The position numbers and the translations under genes are program-made. This document shows positions 9,192 through 18,767 of a stretch of 59,404 nt of DNA, piece by piece; within the stretch, counting starts at the first letter, position 1, and each line of letters begins with the position of its first letter. The notes beneath the pieces were generated by a model. The model did no database searches. It worked only from the letters and a program-made list of their open reading frames with translations, and was not told where the DNA came from. Source of the DNA: Kiritimatiellia bacterium (lineage in GTDB: Bacteria > Verrucomicrobiota > Kiritimatiellia > JAQICX01); the NCBI GenBank assembly GCA_027858345.1, contig JAQICX010000175.1, forward strand, positions 1 to 59,404, written 5' to 3'.

Positions 9192-10163
9192 TCAACTCTC
9201 CCAATCACTAATTATTTTGTCTGCGACTTCTTCTGGAGTAATTGCCGACATACAACGCTTATCTCCAAACTTACAAACTCTATTATAACATGGAACACAA
9301 TCCATATCTGCTTGGAAAACAAAATTATTGTCGCCATAAGGGCCTGTACGCAAAGGCGAGGTTGGACCAAAAATCACATAATTCCTCAAATCAATTGCAC
9401 AGGCAATATGCACAGGTCCAGAATCGTTAGACAACAAAACATCCATCTGCTCAAGAACTGATCCAGACTCAACAAGTGACGTTTTGCCAACCAGATTAAT
9501 TGCCTTACCATCCAGCAAATCATTGATTTTATCACATATCTCTTTATCTCCAGGTGCGCCAATCAAAAATATTGAAGCATTTATCTTTTCAATAAGTATC
9601 TTTGCGGTCTCTGCAAACTGTTCAGAAAACCAATTTTTAGTATCCCAGCGGGAAACAGGTGCAATTGCAATTTTAGGTGAAGCAACATCAGGCAATTCAT
9701 ACTTGGGAAAATTCAATAGATATGTTGGCGTGACTCTTTTCAACTTAAGAAAATCTACAACATCAAAGCATTCATCAACTGCATGGCGATTCTTATTTTT
9801 TTTCCCTGCAACGGCATTATAAAACAGAAATGCCCCCTCACGTTGGAAAGATGGACCTATGCGGGTGTTTCCCTTTGCAAGTATTGCAACAAATGCACTT
9901 TTCAAAAGCCCCTGCATATCAATGATGTAATCATACTCCTCAGAACGCAACTCTTTAACAAAAGCTTTCAACCCTTTCAAAGTCTCTTTTCGCGGAAATG
10001 CCATTACCTTTGAAACATCATCAAAACATTCAACCAGCTTCACATTCTCCTTTTGTGTAACCCAATGCACATCTGCATCCAGTTCAACTTTAAGATTATG
10101 TACTGCCGGCAATGCATGAAAAAGATCACCAATAGAACTCAATTTTATTACTAATATCTTCAT
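9192..10163 (-). CDS. Glycosyltransferase family 9 (ADP-heptose:LPS heptosyltransferase-like)
   Basis: The 323-residue protein has the GT-B double Rossmann layout of GT9. It opens with ILVIKLSSIGDLFHALPAV (residues about 3-21), typical of WaaC/WaaF-type enzymes. Near residue 245 it has LSNDSGPVHIA, the sugar-nucleotide binding signature. The C-terminus holds VPCYNRVCKFGDKRCM, the cysteine-rich tail common in GT9 homologues of Gram-negative bacteria. It probably adds a heptose or related sugar to lipopolysaccharide core at the cytoplasmic face of the inner membrane; the exact sugar is not decidable. It is the first gene of a two-gene unit with the sulfatase. The 240 bp upstream hold heptamer repeats and a GACGGTCAACGACCGTC palindrome. 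Confidence 0.88.
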   Translation of the reverse strand: MKILVIKLSSIGDLFHALPAVHNLKVELDADVHWVTQKENVKLVECFDDVSKVMAFPRKETLKGLKAFVKELRSEEYDYIIDMQGLLKSAFVAILAKGNTRIGPSFQREGAFLFYNAVAGKKNKNRHAVDECFDVVDFLKLKRVTPTYLLNFPKYELPDVASPKIAIAPVSRWDTKNWFSEQFAETAKILIEKINASIFLIGAPGDKEICDKINDLLDGKAINLVGKTSLVESGSVLEQMDVLLSNDSGPVHIACAIDLRNYVIFGPTSPLRTGPYGDNNFVFQADMDCVPCYNRVCKFGDKRCMSAITPEEVADKIISDWES

Positions 10164-10403
10164 GTTTTCAGTTGATAGTTAATAGTTAATGGTAAATAGT
10201 TTTCCGACGGTCAACGACCGTCGCTACAGATGACCGAATGACTAAGGACTAAAACCCACAAAGCTGATTCAGTCGCTTAGGAATCGTGATAAGTACTACT
10301 TGATAAGAGTTTCCCGTTTTTTCACCCTTTTTCAATCATCCCGCCGGGAGGCATTCCTCCCTTAACCTTAATCTTAACCTTAACCTGCTGACAGAGTCAG
10401 CCT
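10164..10403. repeat. Short-period tandem repeats and hairpin between GT9 and aroA
   Basis: A degenerate 7-bp tandem array on GTTAATA (about 10168-10198), a palindrome GACGGTCAACGACCGTC (about 10206-10222), and a 6-bp array on CTTAAC/CTTAAT (about 10361-10384) occupy this gap. No gene or strong promoter is visible. Confidence 0.65.
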
Positions 10404-11684
10404 TCAATTTTCCCTAATTATTAATTGCTCTAATATTTCATGAAACTGCGGAAAAGAAATCTTCACGCACTCCTCTTCATCAATATCGCATTCTTCATCA
10501 ACAAGCAGTAGCGCCAATCGTAAAGTCATAGCCATTCGATGATCTCCAAAAGAATCAAGTTCAGCGGGCATATTCAACGAATCAATTCCAGTTATCACCA
10601 AAGAATCACCAAATTCATCTTGCGTCAACTTAATCTTTGCGCCCATTTTACCTAGTTCACTTTTAATTGCTTCCAGACGATCAGTCTCCTTAACCCTCAA
10701 TTCTTGAACACCATGAAAAACTGATGTTCCCTTTGCGAGTGCTGCAATCAAAGAAAGAATAGGAATTTCATCAACCATGCCTGGAATATTTTCAGGAAAA
10801 ACCTCAACGCTTGTCAAGTTTGGAGAATATTTGACAGTTATATCCCCCATTGGCTCCGGCACATCACCAGTTTCAACAATAGTGACATCTGCATTCATCT
10901 TCTTGAGAACATCCACAAATCCAATTCGAGTTGGATTCAACAGAACATTCTTTGCTGTCACACAACTACCGGAAACAACCGCTGCTGCAATCAGGAAAAA
11001 TGCTGCCGATGAAGGATCTCCAGGAACATAAAATTTAGATGGTAATTCAAGCTCTGAAGCCTCAACAGTCATTCGAGTGCCAACCTTGGAAAACTTTGCA
11101 CCAAAGCTTTCAAGCATTTTCTCTGTATGGTCGCGACAAAGAACCGGCTCTTCAAGCGTGCTTACCCCCTCAGCAGATAGACCAGCAAGAAGAAATGCAC
11201 TCTTCAACTGAGCACTTGCAATCGGCAAGGTATAGTCTGCAGCCTTCAGCTTACTTCCATTAATAAATATCGGTGCAACACCATTTTCCTGCGTTACAAT
11301 ATCTGCCCCAAACAGCCTGAGTGGTTCTGCAATACGTTCCATTGGACGCCTGCATAAATACTTATCCCCTGTTAATTCAAACATACCATTCAAGCCACAC
11401 AGAATCCCCATTAGTAACCTAATTGTTGTTCCCGAATTGCCACAATCAATAACAACTGGTTCATCCGAAGCTCTTATTTTTTTTGACAAACCAGATATAA
11501 AAAGCTTTCCATCTTCCCTGCGGACATCCGCACCCAATGCCTCAATTGCTTTTACACTCGAACCACAATCTTCCCCTGGCGAGAAATTATCAATTTCAAT
11601 ATCCCCTTTGCCTAAAACAGAAAAAAGTACAATTCTATGACTAATTGACTTGTCCCCTGGCAAAAATATATCCCCGTTTAACAT
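10404..11684 (-). CDS. aroA: 3-phosphoshikimate 1-carboxyvinyltransferase (EPSP synthase)
   Basis: This 426-residue cytoplasmic enzyme joins shikimate 3-phosphate and phosphoenolpyruvate in the chorismate pathway. GDKSISHR at 10-17 holds the phosphate-binding lysine and arginine. DCGNSGTTIRLLMG near 83-96, SAQLKSAFLLAGL near 157-169, KETDRL near 340 and FGDHRMAM near 383-390 are all present. Length is normal for the family. The start is short but agrees with GDKS beginning near residue 10. Other aro genes are absent nearby. A TrpR-like regulator lies beyond the gap upstream, on the other strand, but no operator could be identified linking the two. Confidence 0.96.
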   Translation of the reverse strand: MLNGDIFLPGDKSISHRIVLFSVLGKGDIEIDNFSPGEDCGSSVKAIEALGADVRREDGKLFISGLSKKIRASDEPVVIDCGNSGTTIRLLMGILCGLNGMFELTGDKYLCRRPMERIAEPLRLFGADIVTQENGVAPIFINGSKLKAADYTLPIASAQLKSAFLLAGLSAEGVSTLEEPVLCRDHTEKMLESFGAKFSKVGTRMTVEASELELPSKFYVPGDPSSAAFFLIAAAVVSGSCVTAKNVLLNPTRIGFVDVLKKMNADVTIVETGDVPEPMGDITVKYSPNLTSVEVFPENIPGMVDEIPILSLIAALAKGTSVFHGVQELRVKETDRLEAIKSELGKMGAKIKLTQDEFGDSLVITGIDSLNMPAELDSFGDHRMAMTLRLALLLVDEECDIDEEECVKISFPQFHEILEQLIIREN

Positions 11685-11709
11685 TCTTACTCCAATTTAA
11701 TTTAATCTT

Positions 11710-11940
11710 AATTTTTCGGTTGAAAGAAAAAACATGCATTTTAGTCAATAAAATTAGCAGAAAACACATTTTTTATCACCAAACGAGTGATACCGTTGAA
11801 AATTTTATTTAAAAGGCGGGGTGAAGCACCCCTACCCTACAAAACACCTGAGAATCAACCTTTTAGCTTTGGTTGCAGCATCCGTAACTGTAGGGTCGGG
11901 GTCCGTGACCCCGCCAAAAAGGGTATTCAACCGAAAAATT
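11710..11940. mobile_element. MITE-like element B, copy 2
   Basis: It begins AATTTTTCGGTTGAAAG and ends TTCAACCGAAAAATT, giving strong terminal inverted repeats. The interior shows ATGCATTTTAGTCAATAAAA, a GGCGGGGTGAAGCACCCC hairpin, and GGGTCGGGGTCCGTGACC. The same order of motifs appears in the 54665-54937 copy, where additional modules are inserted after GGCGGGGTGA. Confidence 0.7.
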
Positions 11941-12045
11941 AAGTTATTTAACTTCACAAAAAAGTTATTCTTGATTAATTCCCATGTATTATATAGTATC
12001 CACACAAATTGTATATCTTTTTCTTTAATAAATAACTAAATCCTT

Positions 12046-12253
12046 AATTTTTAGGTTGAACGTAGTTATGACAACGAGGACGTTGTCGCTCCCAAACTTG
12101 CAAACTAATATTGTCTTGTAGGAATGGGAGCGACGATGTCCTCATCGTCATTAAAAATTATTTTTTCATTTTATCACCAAAAAATGAGAAAACTTAAGAT
12201 TTATTCTTTGATTTTATTGACTAAAACAAATATTTTCTTGTCCAACCGAAAAG
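12046..12253. mobile_element. MITE-like element B, copy 3
   Basis: It begins AATTTTTAGGTTGAA and ends CAACCGAAAAG. The middle is an imperfect palindrome: GACAACGAGGACGTTGTCGC on the left and GCGACGATGTCCTCATCGTC on the right around a spacer CTCCCAAACTTGCAAAC. Related arms recur at 29819-29935 and partly at 39820-39860 with other modules inserted. Confidence 0.65.
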
Positions 12254-12269
12254 CTAATAACTAAATAAT

Positions 12270-12545
12270 ATGATGAATAATATAAATCAAAAATTAATAG
12301 ATGTATTCGCAAGCATCACAGATAAACAAGAGATGAAACAGTTCTTGGAAGAAATTTTGACCGAAAATGAAATTCAACAGCTTAATAAAAGATGGACTCT
12401 GCTTGAGATGCTGGATGAAAAAGTTACACAAAGAACCATTGCTAAATCTCTAAAGATAAGCCTCTGCAAAATTACACGCGGCTCAAAAATTCTTAAAAAC
12501 AAAGAATCAATCTGCCACAAATACATTAGAGCATTGAACAAATGA
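12270..12545 (+). CDS. TrpR/YerC-like DNA-binding regulator
   Basis: The 91-residue protein matches the Trp-repressor superfamily (TrpR, YerC/YecD). It has LTENEIQQLNKRWTLLEML near 31-49 and a helix-turn-helix region QRTIAKSLKISLCKITRGS near 53-71. The ITRGS recognition-helix ending is diagnostic of the family. It is probably a dimeric cytoplasmic repressor; whether it senses tryptophan cannot be told, as no trp gene is adjacent. No clear ribosome binding site precedes the ATG, and the upstream gap ends in a MITE-like element. The last seven codons and stop lie inside the right arm of a 116-bp inverted repeat whose other arm is at 1-116, so the C-terminus may have been altered or copied by rearrangement. 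Confidence 0.85.
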   Translation: MMNNINQKLIDVFASITDKQEMKQFLEEILTENEIQQLNKRWTLLEMLDEKVTQRTIAKSLKISLCKITRGSKILKNKESICHKYIRALNK

Positions 12546-12642
12546 AACGCTGTAAAGATTTTATTCGAGGACGACGTTGGGCTTTAAAAAAAATCAAGTA
12601 ATAGCGAGCCTATTGCGTTTTTTTTTGAAAGATTCAACGGAA
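12527..12642 (+). repeat. 116-bp inverted repeat, right arm
   Basis: This arm covers the last codons of the TrpR-like gene plus about 100 bp downstream. It matches the reverse complement of 1-116 with roughly four substitutions, mostly in the A and T runs. The two arms enclose about 12.4 kb. Confidence 0.9.
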
Positions 12643-12749
12643 GCCGCAGGACAAAGATTTACTGCGTTTCATGAGCGAAATGCTCTAACATCCAAAACAA
12701 CAAATAATTTCCCGCTTCGCTCAAGCTTTTTATTTGCTTTATCTATTTT

Positions 12750-12780
12750 CCCGTACGGGCGAGGCATGCCTCGCCCCTAC
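12750..12780. repeat. REP palindrome, copy 1
   Basis: The unit is CCCGTACGGG joined to the perfect palindrome GGCGAGGCATGCCTCGCC and followed by CCTAC. The same unit recurs at 34842, 35284, 41733 and 41918, next to and inside the RAYT transposase gene. Confidence 0.85.
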
Positions 12781-12826
12781 TCCATTCTTCTAAAATTCTC
12801 AGCCATCAGTCTTGACCTTAATCTTT

Positions 12827-12917
12827 CCGAGCCCAAGGGACTCGGCTACAGGGTCGATTATCCAATCTAACGTAAAACTGCAAATTCCCCGCTGTAGCCG
12901 CGTCGCCCCGGCGCGGA
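12827..12917. repeat. CTACAG/CTGTAG core repeat, copy 1
   Basis: An outer hairpin arm (GAGCCCAAGGGACTC) is followed by GGCTACAG, a spacer with ATTATCCAATCTA and AAAACTGCAA, then CTGTAGCC and a second hairpin arm (CGTCGCCCCGGCG). The 18874-18967 copy is nearly identical; the 14361-14457 copy keeps the core but has different arms. Confidence 0.75.
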
Positions 12918-13018
12918 CAAACTTTAAAAGGATGAAATTGCAATTACTTCTGCTAGCGAGGCGAGCTCTGAACCTCAACCTTTATCTTAATCTTATCTCC
13001 CTTCCCACTTATTACTTC

Positions 13019-14266
13019 CTACTTAGCACTTTCGTTGGCTCCGCCAACGACCTCCATAGCAATCTCAGCCCACTGTTCAAGACGCTGAGGCTCATAACAT
13101 ACAGTGCTGATATCTTTAAGAATAATCTCAAGAGGACAACCATTTTTGTCGCAAACTTCACGAGTTGCAAGAAGATGATTGCGAACAAGGTCTGCATCAA
13201 ATTTTGTCATTCCAACATGAGCGGGATTTGGTTTACGTGAAAAAACATAGTCACCACCAATTTTTTCAGCTCCAACCTCCTCGTTTGCCCACGGACTCAT
13301 AGATACTTTACGCACATTTGGCAACAAACGAACTTCATCCATTTTGCCATCCAGCGGATCGCAGCAACCATAATATACCAGACCAAATCGCTCACAGATT
13401 CTTTTTGTATATTCAATTTCATACTCTTCAAACATTGAAGGTGATACAGTTGAAAACATTTGTGCTAGTCCAAACATCCACATATCTTTGGTTCGTGGTT
13501 TTGCAGGATTATATCCCGCTGCTGGCAGCTCATCGGTATATGCTCCAGTGCAATGAATCAAGGTCTGACAATTGCTTAGAACTCCAAGTTCTTCCATCTG
13601 GTCAAGCATGCTCAAATATCCAACAGTGATTCTTTCACAAAGTTCATGTATGAACTCTGGTTTGTCAATTATGCCATAAAGAGCACCCTCCACCCCCATC
13701 CACATGGAAATTGGATCCCAAATGGAAAGGTATGGTTCAACTCCACCAGCTTTGATTTCAAGAATATCACCAAAAAGTTCGTGAGCAACTTCAATTCGAC
13801 GCTGTGTCTCTGCAACATCATGGGTGACTAAAGGCATTTTAACCTTTTCTAAATCAGATTCATCAACAAGTTGATTATGATATTTGTGCCCGACAACATC
13901 ATTGGTCTCATCACCTACAGCGATATCATCATCATATGCGATTCCAAAGCCACTATTCTGAACTGCCATTGGAATTTTAAAAAATGGTTCAACAACCATA
14001 TCAACTGGAAAATGTCTCCACTGATACAGAATTTTTCTAAGACGCGTTTCATATTCTCTGGATTCAGAGTTTGAACATGACAGAGTCAACTCTTCCTGAT
14101 TCATCTCATTCCAGCAGACTTGATCAATCATTACCATTGGACGAGTCTGTTTTAATCCATTAAGATTTTTCCACATCTGGCGTTTCTGCCCCTGTATGGG
14201 CAAACCAGCTATTTCAGCAACCTGATTCGCAAGCTCCTGAATAATTTTTTTATCACTTTTCAGCAT
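13019..14266 (-). CDS. Uroporphyrinogen decarboxylase (URO-D) family protein
   Basis: The 415-residue protein has the URO-D/corrinoid-methyltransferase TIM-barrel signature, but lacks the N-terminal motif of true HemE. Proteins of this subgroup are abundant in anaerobic Lentisphaerota and Firmicutes and are thought to be methyltransferases or to act on unknown substrates. Seen here are LIHCTGAYTDELPAAGYNP in the middle and VYYGCCDPLDGKMDEVRLLP, with a CC pair, in the C-terminal half. These are candidate metal or corrinoid contacts; this is inference. I chose the ATG at 14266, because GGAG lies 6 bases before it. Upstream in-frame TTG and ATG codons overlap that ribosome binding site. No corrinoid protein gene is adjacent. 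It stands between repeat-filled gaps. Confidence 0.82.
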   Translation of the reverse strand: MLKSDKKIIQELANQVAEIAGLPIQGQKRQMWKNLNGLKQTRPMVMIDQVCWNEMNQEELTLSCSNSESREYETRLRKILYQWRHFPVDMVVEPFFKIPMAVQNSGFGIAYDDDIAVGDETNDVVGHKYHNQLVDESDLEKVKMPLVTHDVAETQRRIEVAHELFGDILEIKAGGVEPYLSIWDPISMWMGVEGALYGIIDKPEFIHELCERITVGYLSMLDQMEELGVLSNCQTLIHCTGAYTDELPAAGYNPAKPRTKDMWMFGLAQMFSTVSPSMFEEYEIEYTKRICERFGLVYYGCCDPLDGKMDEVRLLPNVRKVSMSPWANEEVGAEKIGGDYVFSRKPNPAHVGMTKFDADLVRNHLLATREVCDKNGCPLEIILKDISTVCYEPQRLEQWAEIAMEVVGGANESAK

Positions 14267-14303
14267 AATCATCTCCAATCTCTATTTTTCTTTCATTATT
14301 ATC

Positions 14304-14332
14304 TGTACAGACGCAATTTATCGCGTCTCTCT
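14304..14332. repeat. TGTACAGACG hairpin repeat, copy 1 (plain loop)
   Basis: TGTACAGACG, AATTTATCG and CGTCTCTCT form a stem AGACG/CGTCT around an AT-rich loop. This is the empty form of a repeat that carries a 36-bp insertion at 18768 and 38854. It is followed by GCGAACAACGTGAGCC, as at 18836. Confidence 0.75.
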
Positions 14333-14360
14333 CCAGGCGAACAACGTGAGCCTCTCTCAT

Positions 14361-14457
14361 CCGAGGTCTGCTGACCTCGGCTACAGCTCGAGAAACAGCC
14401 TATCAAATGTCAAACTGCAAAATCAGTTCTTCTGTAGCCGACCTCCGCAGAGGTCGG
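14361..14457. repeat. CTACAG/CTGTAG core repeat, copy 2 with different arms
   Basis: GGCTACAG and CTGTAGCC enclose a spacer with CAAACTGCAA, as in the 12827 and 18874 copies. The outer arms differ: GAGGTCTGCTGACCTC on the left and GACCTCCGCAGAGGTC on the right. The core is constant and the hairpins are swapped. Confidence 0.7.
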
Positions 14458-14505
14458 GCTTAGCACGTAACACTTATCACTTATTACCGCCAGCTTTGCT
14501 GGCTT

Positions 14506-17500
14506 CTAATCCTTTTCAATCTTAAAAAGCTTAACCCACCACTCTGCAAACGCATCTGTTAAACAATACATCACCGGAATGATGACCAACGTTAAAATTG
14601 TTGATACAGCCAAACCAAAAATCACCGCAACCGCCATTGGTGCCCACCACTGACTTTGCTCAGTTCCCTGAACCAATTTTGGAATTTTTGTGTGGAAATC
14701 GAGACTGTAACCAATTGCCAATGGAATCATGCCCAGAATTGTTGTTGTTGCTGTCAAGAGAACAGGTCTCAATCGCAGACGTCCTGCAGTGATAACTGCA
14801 TCAATGCGATTCATCTTCTCTTTATGCTGCTGTTGCTGAATGCAGTCAATCAAAACAATTGCGTTGTTAACAACAATACCAGCCAAACTAATCACGCCAA
14901 CACCGGTCATAATTACACCAAACTTAAATCCGCAAATCAACAATCCCCACATCACTCCTATCATTGATAAAAGTACCGTCACCAGAATCACAACAGGTAT
15001 TAATATGGAATTAAATTGAATCACCAAAATCACAAGTATAACACCAAGAGCAATAAGAAAAGCTTTTCCCAAGAAACTGCGGGCGTCATTCATATCTTCA
15101 TTATCACCAGCATACTTAATTGAGCACCCCTGAGGAATAGGGAAATCAGCAAGTTTCTTTTGAACATCCAAAAGAATCTTATCAACGCCCCTTGCCTGAT
15201 TGTTGCCAGTAATAGTAATTGTTCGTTTTCGATCTTTTTCGAGTTATCTTACCTTTGCCGGCCGCATAAACAAGTTCGCCCACAGATGTGAGAGGTATTG
15301 ATTCGCCCTGTTGATTGGTAATAAATATTTCATCAATAAGCCCTGTTTTGCCTCGCATGTCGTCGGGCAAACGAACTGTGATGTCATATTGTTCGTCGCC
15401 AACTCGAAACTTTGTGTTTTCTGTGCCATAAAATGCTGTTCTCAATGCCATACCTATTGACGCAGTTGAAAGTCCAAGAATAGATGCTTTATCGCGGTCA
15501 ACCTGAAATTGCAATTCTGGTTTAGCTGCCTCAAAATCATCCTGCAGATCAACCAGACCTGGAATATCTTTGATAATCTGAATAATCTCATAACTCAGAT
15601 TCTGCAATGTCTCAAATTTCTCCCCTGAAACTTCAATTGAAATAGGTGCTTCTCTAGGAGGGCCTTCCTGCTGTTTATCAACCTTAACTTCTGCACCAGG
15701 AATAATAGGCAGCTCATCTCTAATTTTTTCCGTAGTAACAACAGAAGAGACCGAACGATCTGCATAATCCTTAAAAGTGACGGCAACTGTACCAAGATGA
15801 GTTCCTGCAGCTGCCGAAGTACTAAAACCTCCACCTGAATAACCTCCGTTTGCAACGTAGTAATCAATATCCTCATAGTTATTCAGTTGCGCCTCTATCT
15901 TTCTCAATGCTGCATCAGTTACCTCAAGTGTTGTTCCTTCTGGAAACTTCACACTAATTTCAATGAACCGTGGGTCTGTATCAGGAAACAACTCCACACC
16001 TTTGTTGAAATGTACAAAACAGGCTAAAGTAAAAAACAACATTAAACCTGTTAGCACCATAACAACAACTTTGTGAGCAAGTGCAACTTTCAACACAGAA
16101 ATATATCCCTTAACAAAAAATTTTGGCTCTTTTTTCTGCATGTGACGACCTTTTTTGGGCTTTGCAATCACAAAAGAGCACACAGCAGGATTTATCACAA
16201 TGGCAACAAAAAGTGATGCGGTCAGAACACATATAAGGGTCTTTGGCAGATAACTCATGAATTCACCCATTATATCAGGCCAGAATAGTAATGGTGAAAA
16301 TGCAGCCAAGGTTGTCAATGTGGAAGTCACAACAGGCCAAGCTACTTCACTGGCTCCAACCAAGGCCGCCTGAATCTTACTCTTACCTTCGCAGTGATGT
16401 CTAAAAATATTTTCAACAAGAACAATTGCATTATCCACCAGCATACCTAAAGCAAGAACCAACGAGAAGAGAACCATCATGTTGAGTGTCATACCTAAAA
16501 GCATTTAAAACAAAAAATGATATTAACATTGAAAGAGGTATTGCAAGACCAACAAGAAAACTGTTACGCACACCCATGAATATAAGCAAAACACCAACAA
16601 CCAAAAGAAAACCCGTTGCAACACTATTTTCAAGTTCAAAAAGCATGCTTCTAATGTCTGTTGACTGATCAAGTGTCACTGTATAATGAATACCATTTGG
16701 CAAATCATATGCTGCAAGATACTCATTGAGTTCATCAATCATAGACAGTGAGTTCTTACCAGCTCTTTTTGTAACATTAACCGATATACAGGTCTCTCCA
16801 TTAATTCTTGAAGAGGTTGCCTGATCTTTATATCCATCTTCTACAACGGCAACATCAGACAAACTAACTTTCCTACCTTGAACAGAAGATATAGGTATAT
16901 CTTTAATTTCACCGACCGTATCAAATTCACCAGGTACACGAAGCTGAAATTTGTTGTCTGACTCAAGGTTACCAGCAGAAACAGTAACATTTTCAGACAT
17001 CAAAGCACCACTAACATCATCCAATGTGAGATTGTACATCTGAAGTCTTGCCAAATCAACACTAACACGAATTTCACGTTCCTGAATTCCTAAAACATCA
17101 ACTGTTAAAACGCCTGAAACATCTTCAATCCCATCTTTAATGTTTTCTGCAATATTATTTAGTCTTTCAAGCGAACTATCACCATATATTGAGAATCCAA
17201 ACACAGGAAGGTCTGTACTAATATTAAAGTCTGTAACTGTTGGCTCTTCCAAATCATCCGGCAAATCAGGTCGAATCTGATCAATACGATCCTTAACCCT
17301 TTGAATAGCCATATCAATGTCTTGTCCCTGAGCAAATTTCATTGATATACTCGAAACATTTTCTAGAGACATAGATGTTATTTCTTCCATATTATCAAGA
17401 CTATTAAATTCCTTTTCAAGGGGAATAGTGACAAGGTTTTCAACCTCTTCAGGTGCTGCACCCGGAAATATTGCGGTTACTGATATATATGGAACAGTTA

Positions 17501-17618
17501 TATCCGGAGTACCTTCTCGAGGCATACTCACATAGGTGCTTATACCGGCAAGAGCCAAAACAAAAATAAAAATTAGAACTGCATTTCTAAACTTAACTGA
17601 TAAATTGGTTATTAACAT
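14506..17618 (-). CDS. RND-family efflux pump inner-membrane subunit, broken by two single-base insertions
   Basis: Joining three consecutive frames gives about 1036 residues, normal for HAE1-type RND pumps (AcrB/MdtC-like), which export drugs or other small molecules by proton-driven cycling. The N-terminal helix, PGAAPEEVE porter region, GMLVDNAIVLVENI transmembrane motif and the second-half equivalent GIVVNNAIVLID are all present. The first break is near 16498, where GCTTTTAGGT would need one base less. The second is in a five-A run near 15238-15242, where four would restore the frame. The rest of the protein is well conserved, which argues for assembly error or very recent inactivation. 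The adaptor gene ends 7 bp upstream, so pump and adaptor are one operon. Confidence 0.9.
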
Positions 17619-17625
17619 ACTTGGC

Positions 17626-18711
17626 CTATCTTATCTTATCGCATTCAGTTTCCTTGAAAATCTCAACCTTTGTTCCATCCAAAACACTTCTTTGCCCTTT
17701 TACAATAAGCTTGTCACCAACCTCAAGACCACTGGAGACAACTGCTTGAGAGTCTATAATCTGAACCAACCGAACGACGTTTCTGACTGTTTCACCATCC
17801 TTAACTGTATAAGCAATATAGCGCCCCTTTTCCACAACTAAGCTTGACAAAGGAACCACTAAAACACCTACAAAATCTTTTCGTTTCAACTTCAACCTGA
17901 CAATAATCCCTGGTTTCAACAAATTTTTGAAATTATCATAATTCAATTCAACAAGAAATGTATTACTTTTTCGGTCAGCCTCTGGTGCAACAAATGCAAC
18001 AACGCCCTTGAACTTTTTCTCTCCAAGAGCATCAACTGTGAATGCAAGCTCATCGCCAACTTTAACAAAAAATATATCTTTTTCAGGAACATTCACCTCA
18101 AGTTTTAGAAATTCTAAATCTTTAATTTCAGCAATTGTCATACCCGGGCTCACATACTCCCCCTTGTCCACAAAGCGATCTTGGACATAACCGGAGATAG
18201 ATGCTTTAACCTCACACTGCTCCAATGCCAGATTTGCCAATTCATAATCCCATTTCGCAGCCAGCATATCTGTTTTCTTCTCTTCCAGCACATATTCAGA
18301 AACAGAACCTGTCGTTTTTAATTTTTCCCAGCGTTCATTATCTGACTTTGCCTTATCATAACGAGCTTTTTCCTGCTCTCTTCTAAAGCGATAAGCGTCA
18401 TTGTCAATTGAAAGCAAAACATCTCCTTCTTTAACATAATCACCTTTTTTGAAATAAACATCATCAATTGTCCCGCTCTGCTCAACCGACTCTGAAACAG
18501 TCATAAATGGTGCCATAATCCCTATAACAGAAACAATGTCTTCAATATTCTGCTTCTGCAGCTCTACAACAGAAACGTTAAATCTCTTCTCCTGATATTG
18601 TGCTTCATCATCAATTTTTTCTATTTCAGGTTTCATCAACCAAATTGAAACAGCAAGCACTATCACAACAACAAAAAACATAACAACAAATATAACTATT
18701 TTTTTCTTCAT
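17626..18711 (-). CDS. RND efflux periplasmic adaptor (membrane fusion protein)
   Basis: The 361-residue protein is an HlyD/AcrA-type adaptor. It has one N-terminal membrane anchor (residues about 5-22), a lipoyl-like half motif GTIDDVYFKKGDYVKEGDVLL, a helical hairpin with charged heptads, the second lipoyl half ASISGYVQDRFVDKGEYV, and a beta-barrel domain ending near VPLSSLVVEKG. It bridges the RND pump and the outer-membrane channel in the periplasm. I took the ATG at 18711, since GGAAAG lies just upstream and the protein then begins with the basic string before the anchor. It precedes the pump gene by 7 bp. A 361-bp repeat-filled gap separates it from the TolC-like gene. Confidence 0.92.
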   Translation of the reverse strand: MKKKIVIFVVMFFVVVIVLAVSIWLMKPEIEKIDDEAQYQEKRFNVSVVELQKQNIEDIVSVIGIMAPFMTVSESVEQSGTIDDVYFKKGDYVKEGDVLLSIDNDAYRFRREQEKARYDKAKSDNERWEKLKTTGSVSEYVLEEKKTDMLAAKWDYELANLALEQCEVKASISGYVQDRFVDKGEYVSPGMTIAEIKDLEFLKLEVNVPEKDIFFVKVGDELAFTVDALGEKKFKGVVAFVAPEADRKSNTFLVELNYDNFKNLLKPGIIVRLKLKRKDFVGVLVVPLSSLVVEKGRYIAYTVKDGETVRNVVRLVQIIDSQAVVSSGLEVGDKLIVKGQRSVLDGTKVEIFKETECDKIR

Positions 18712-18767
18712 AATCTTTCCAACTTCTTTTATTCCTCTGGGCATCCAATATGATTTACCCCATCTTA

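Larger units (their letters stand above)
11685..12269. other. 585-bp divergent gap holding two MITE-like elements
   Basis: This gap separates aroA from the TrpR-like gene. Two copies of element B fill most of it (11710-11940 and 12046-12253). The roughly 100 bp between them are AT-rich and unremarkable. The right end of the second element reaches within 17 bp of the TrpR-like start codon, so promoter function for that gene would have to lie inside the element; a poor TTGATT-17-TATTTT match is the only candidate. Confidence 0.65.
12546..13018. other. 473-bp convergent gap of stacked repeats
   Basis: No gene is supported. In order it holds the inverted-repeat arm to 12642, a REP palindrome at 12750-12780, a 6-bp CTTAAT-type array near 12810, a CTACAG/CTGTAG core element at 12827-12917, and a 7-bp ACTTNNN array near 12997-13027 that runs to the end of the neighbouring gene. 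Confidence 0.7.

Noticed and set aside
10361-10384. Telomere-like CTTAAC/CTTAAT repeat
   Set aside because: The array is short, degenerate and recurs at internal positions; nothing suggests a linear replicon end.
16490-16510. Programmed +1 frameshift at TTT AGG in the RND gene
   Set aside because: The site recalls known +1 shift sites before a rare AGG codon, but RND pumps are not known to use one, and two other single-base insertions nearby point to indel errors.
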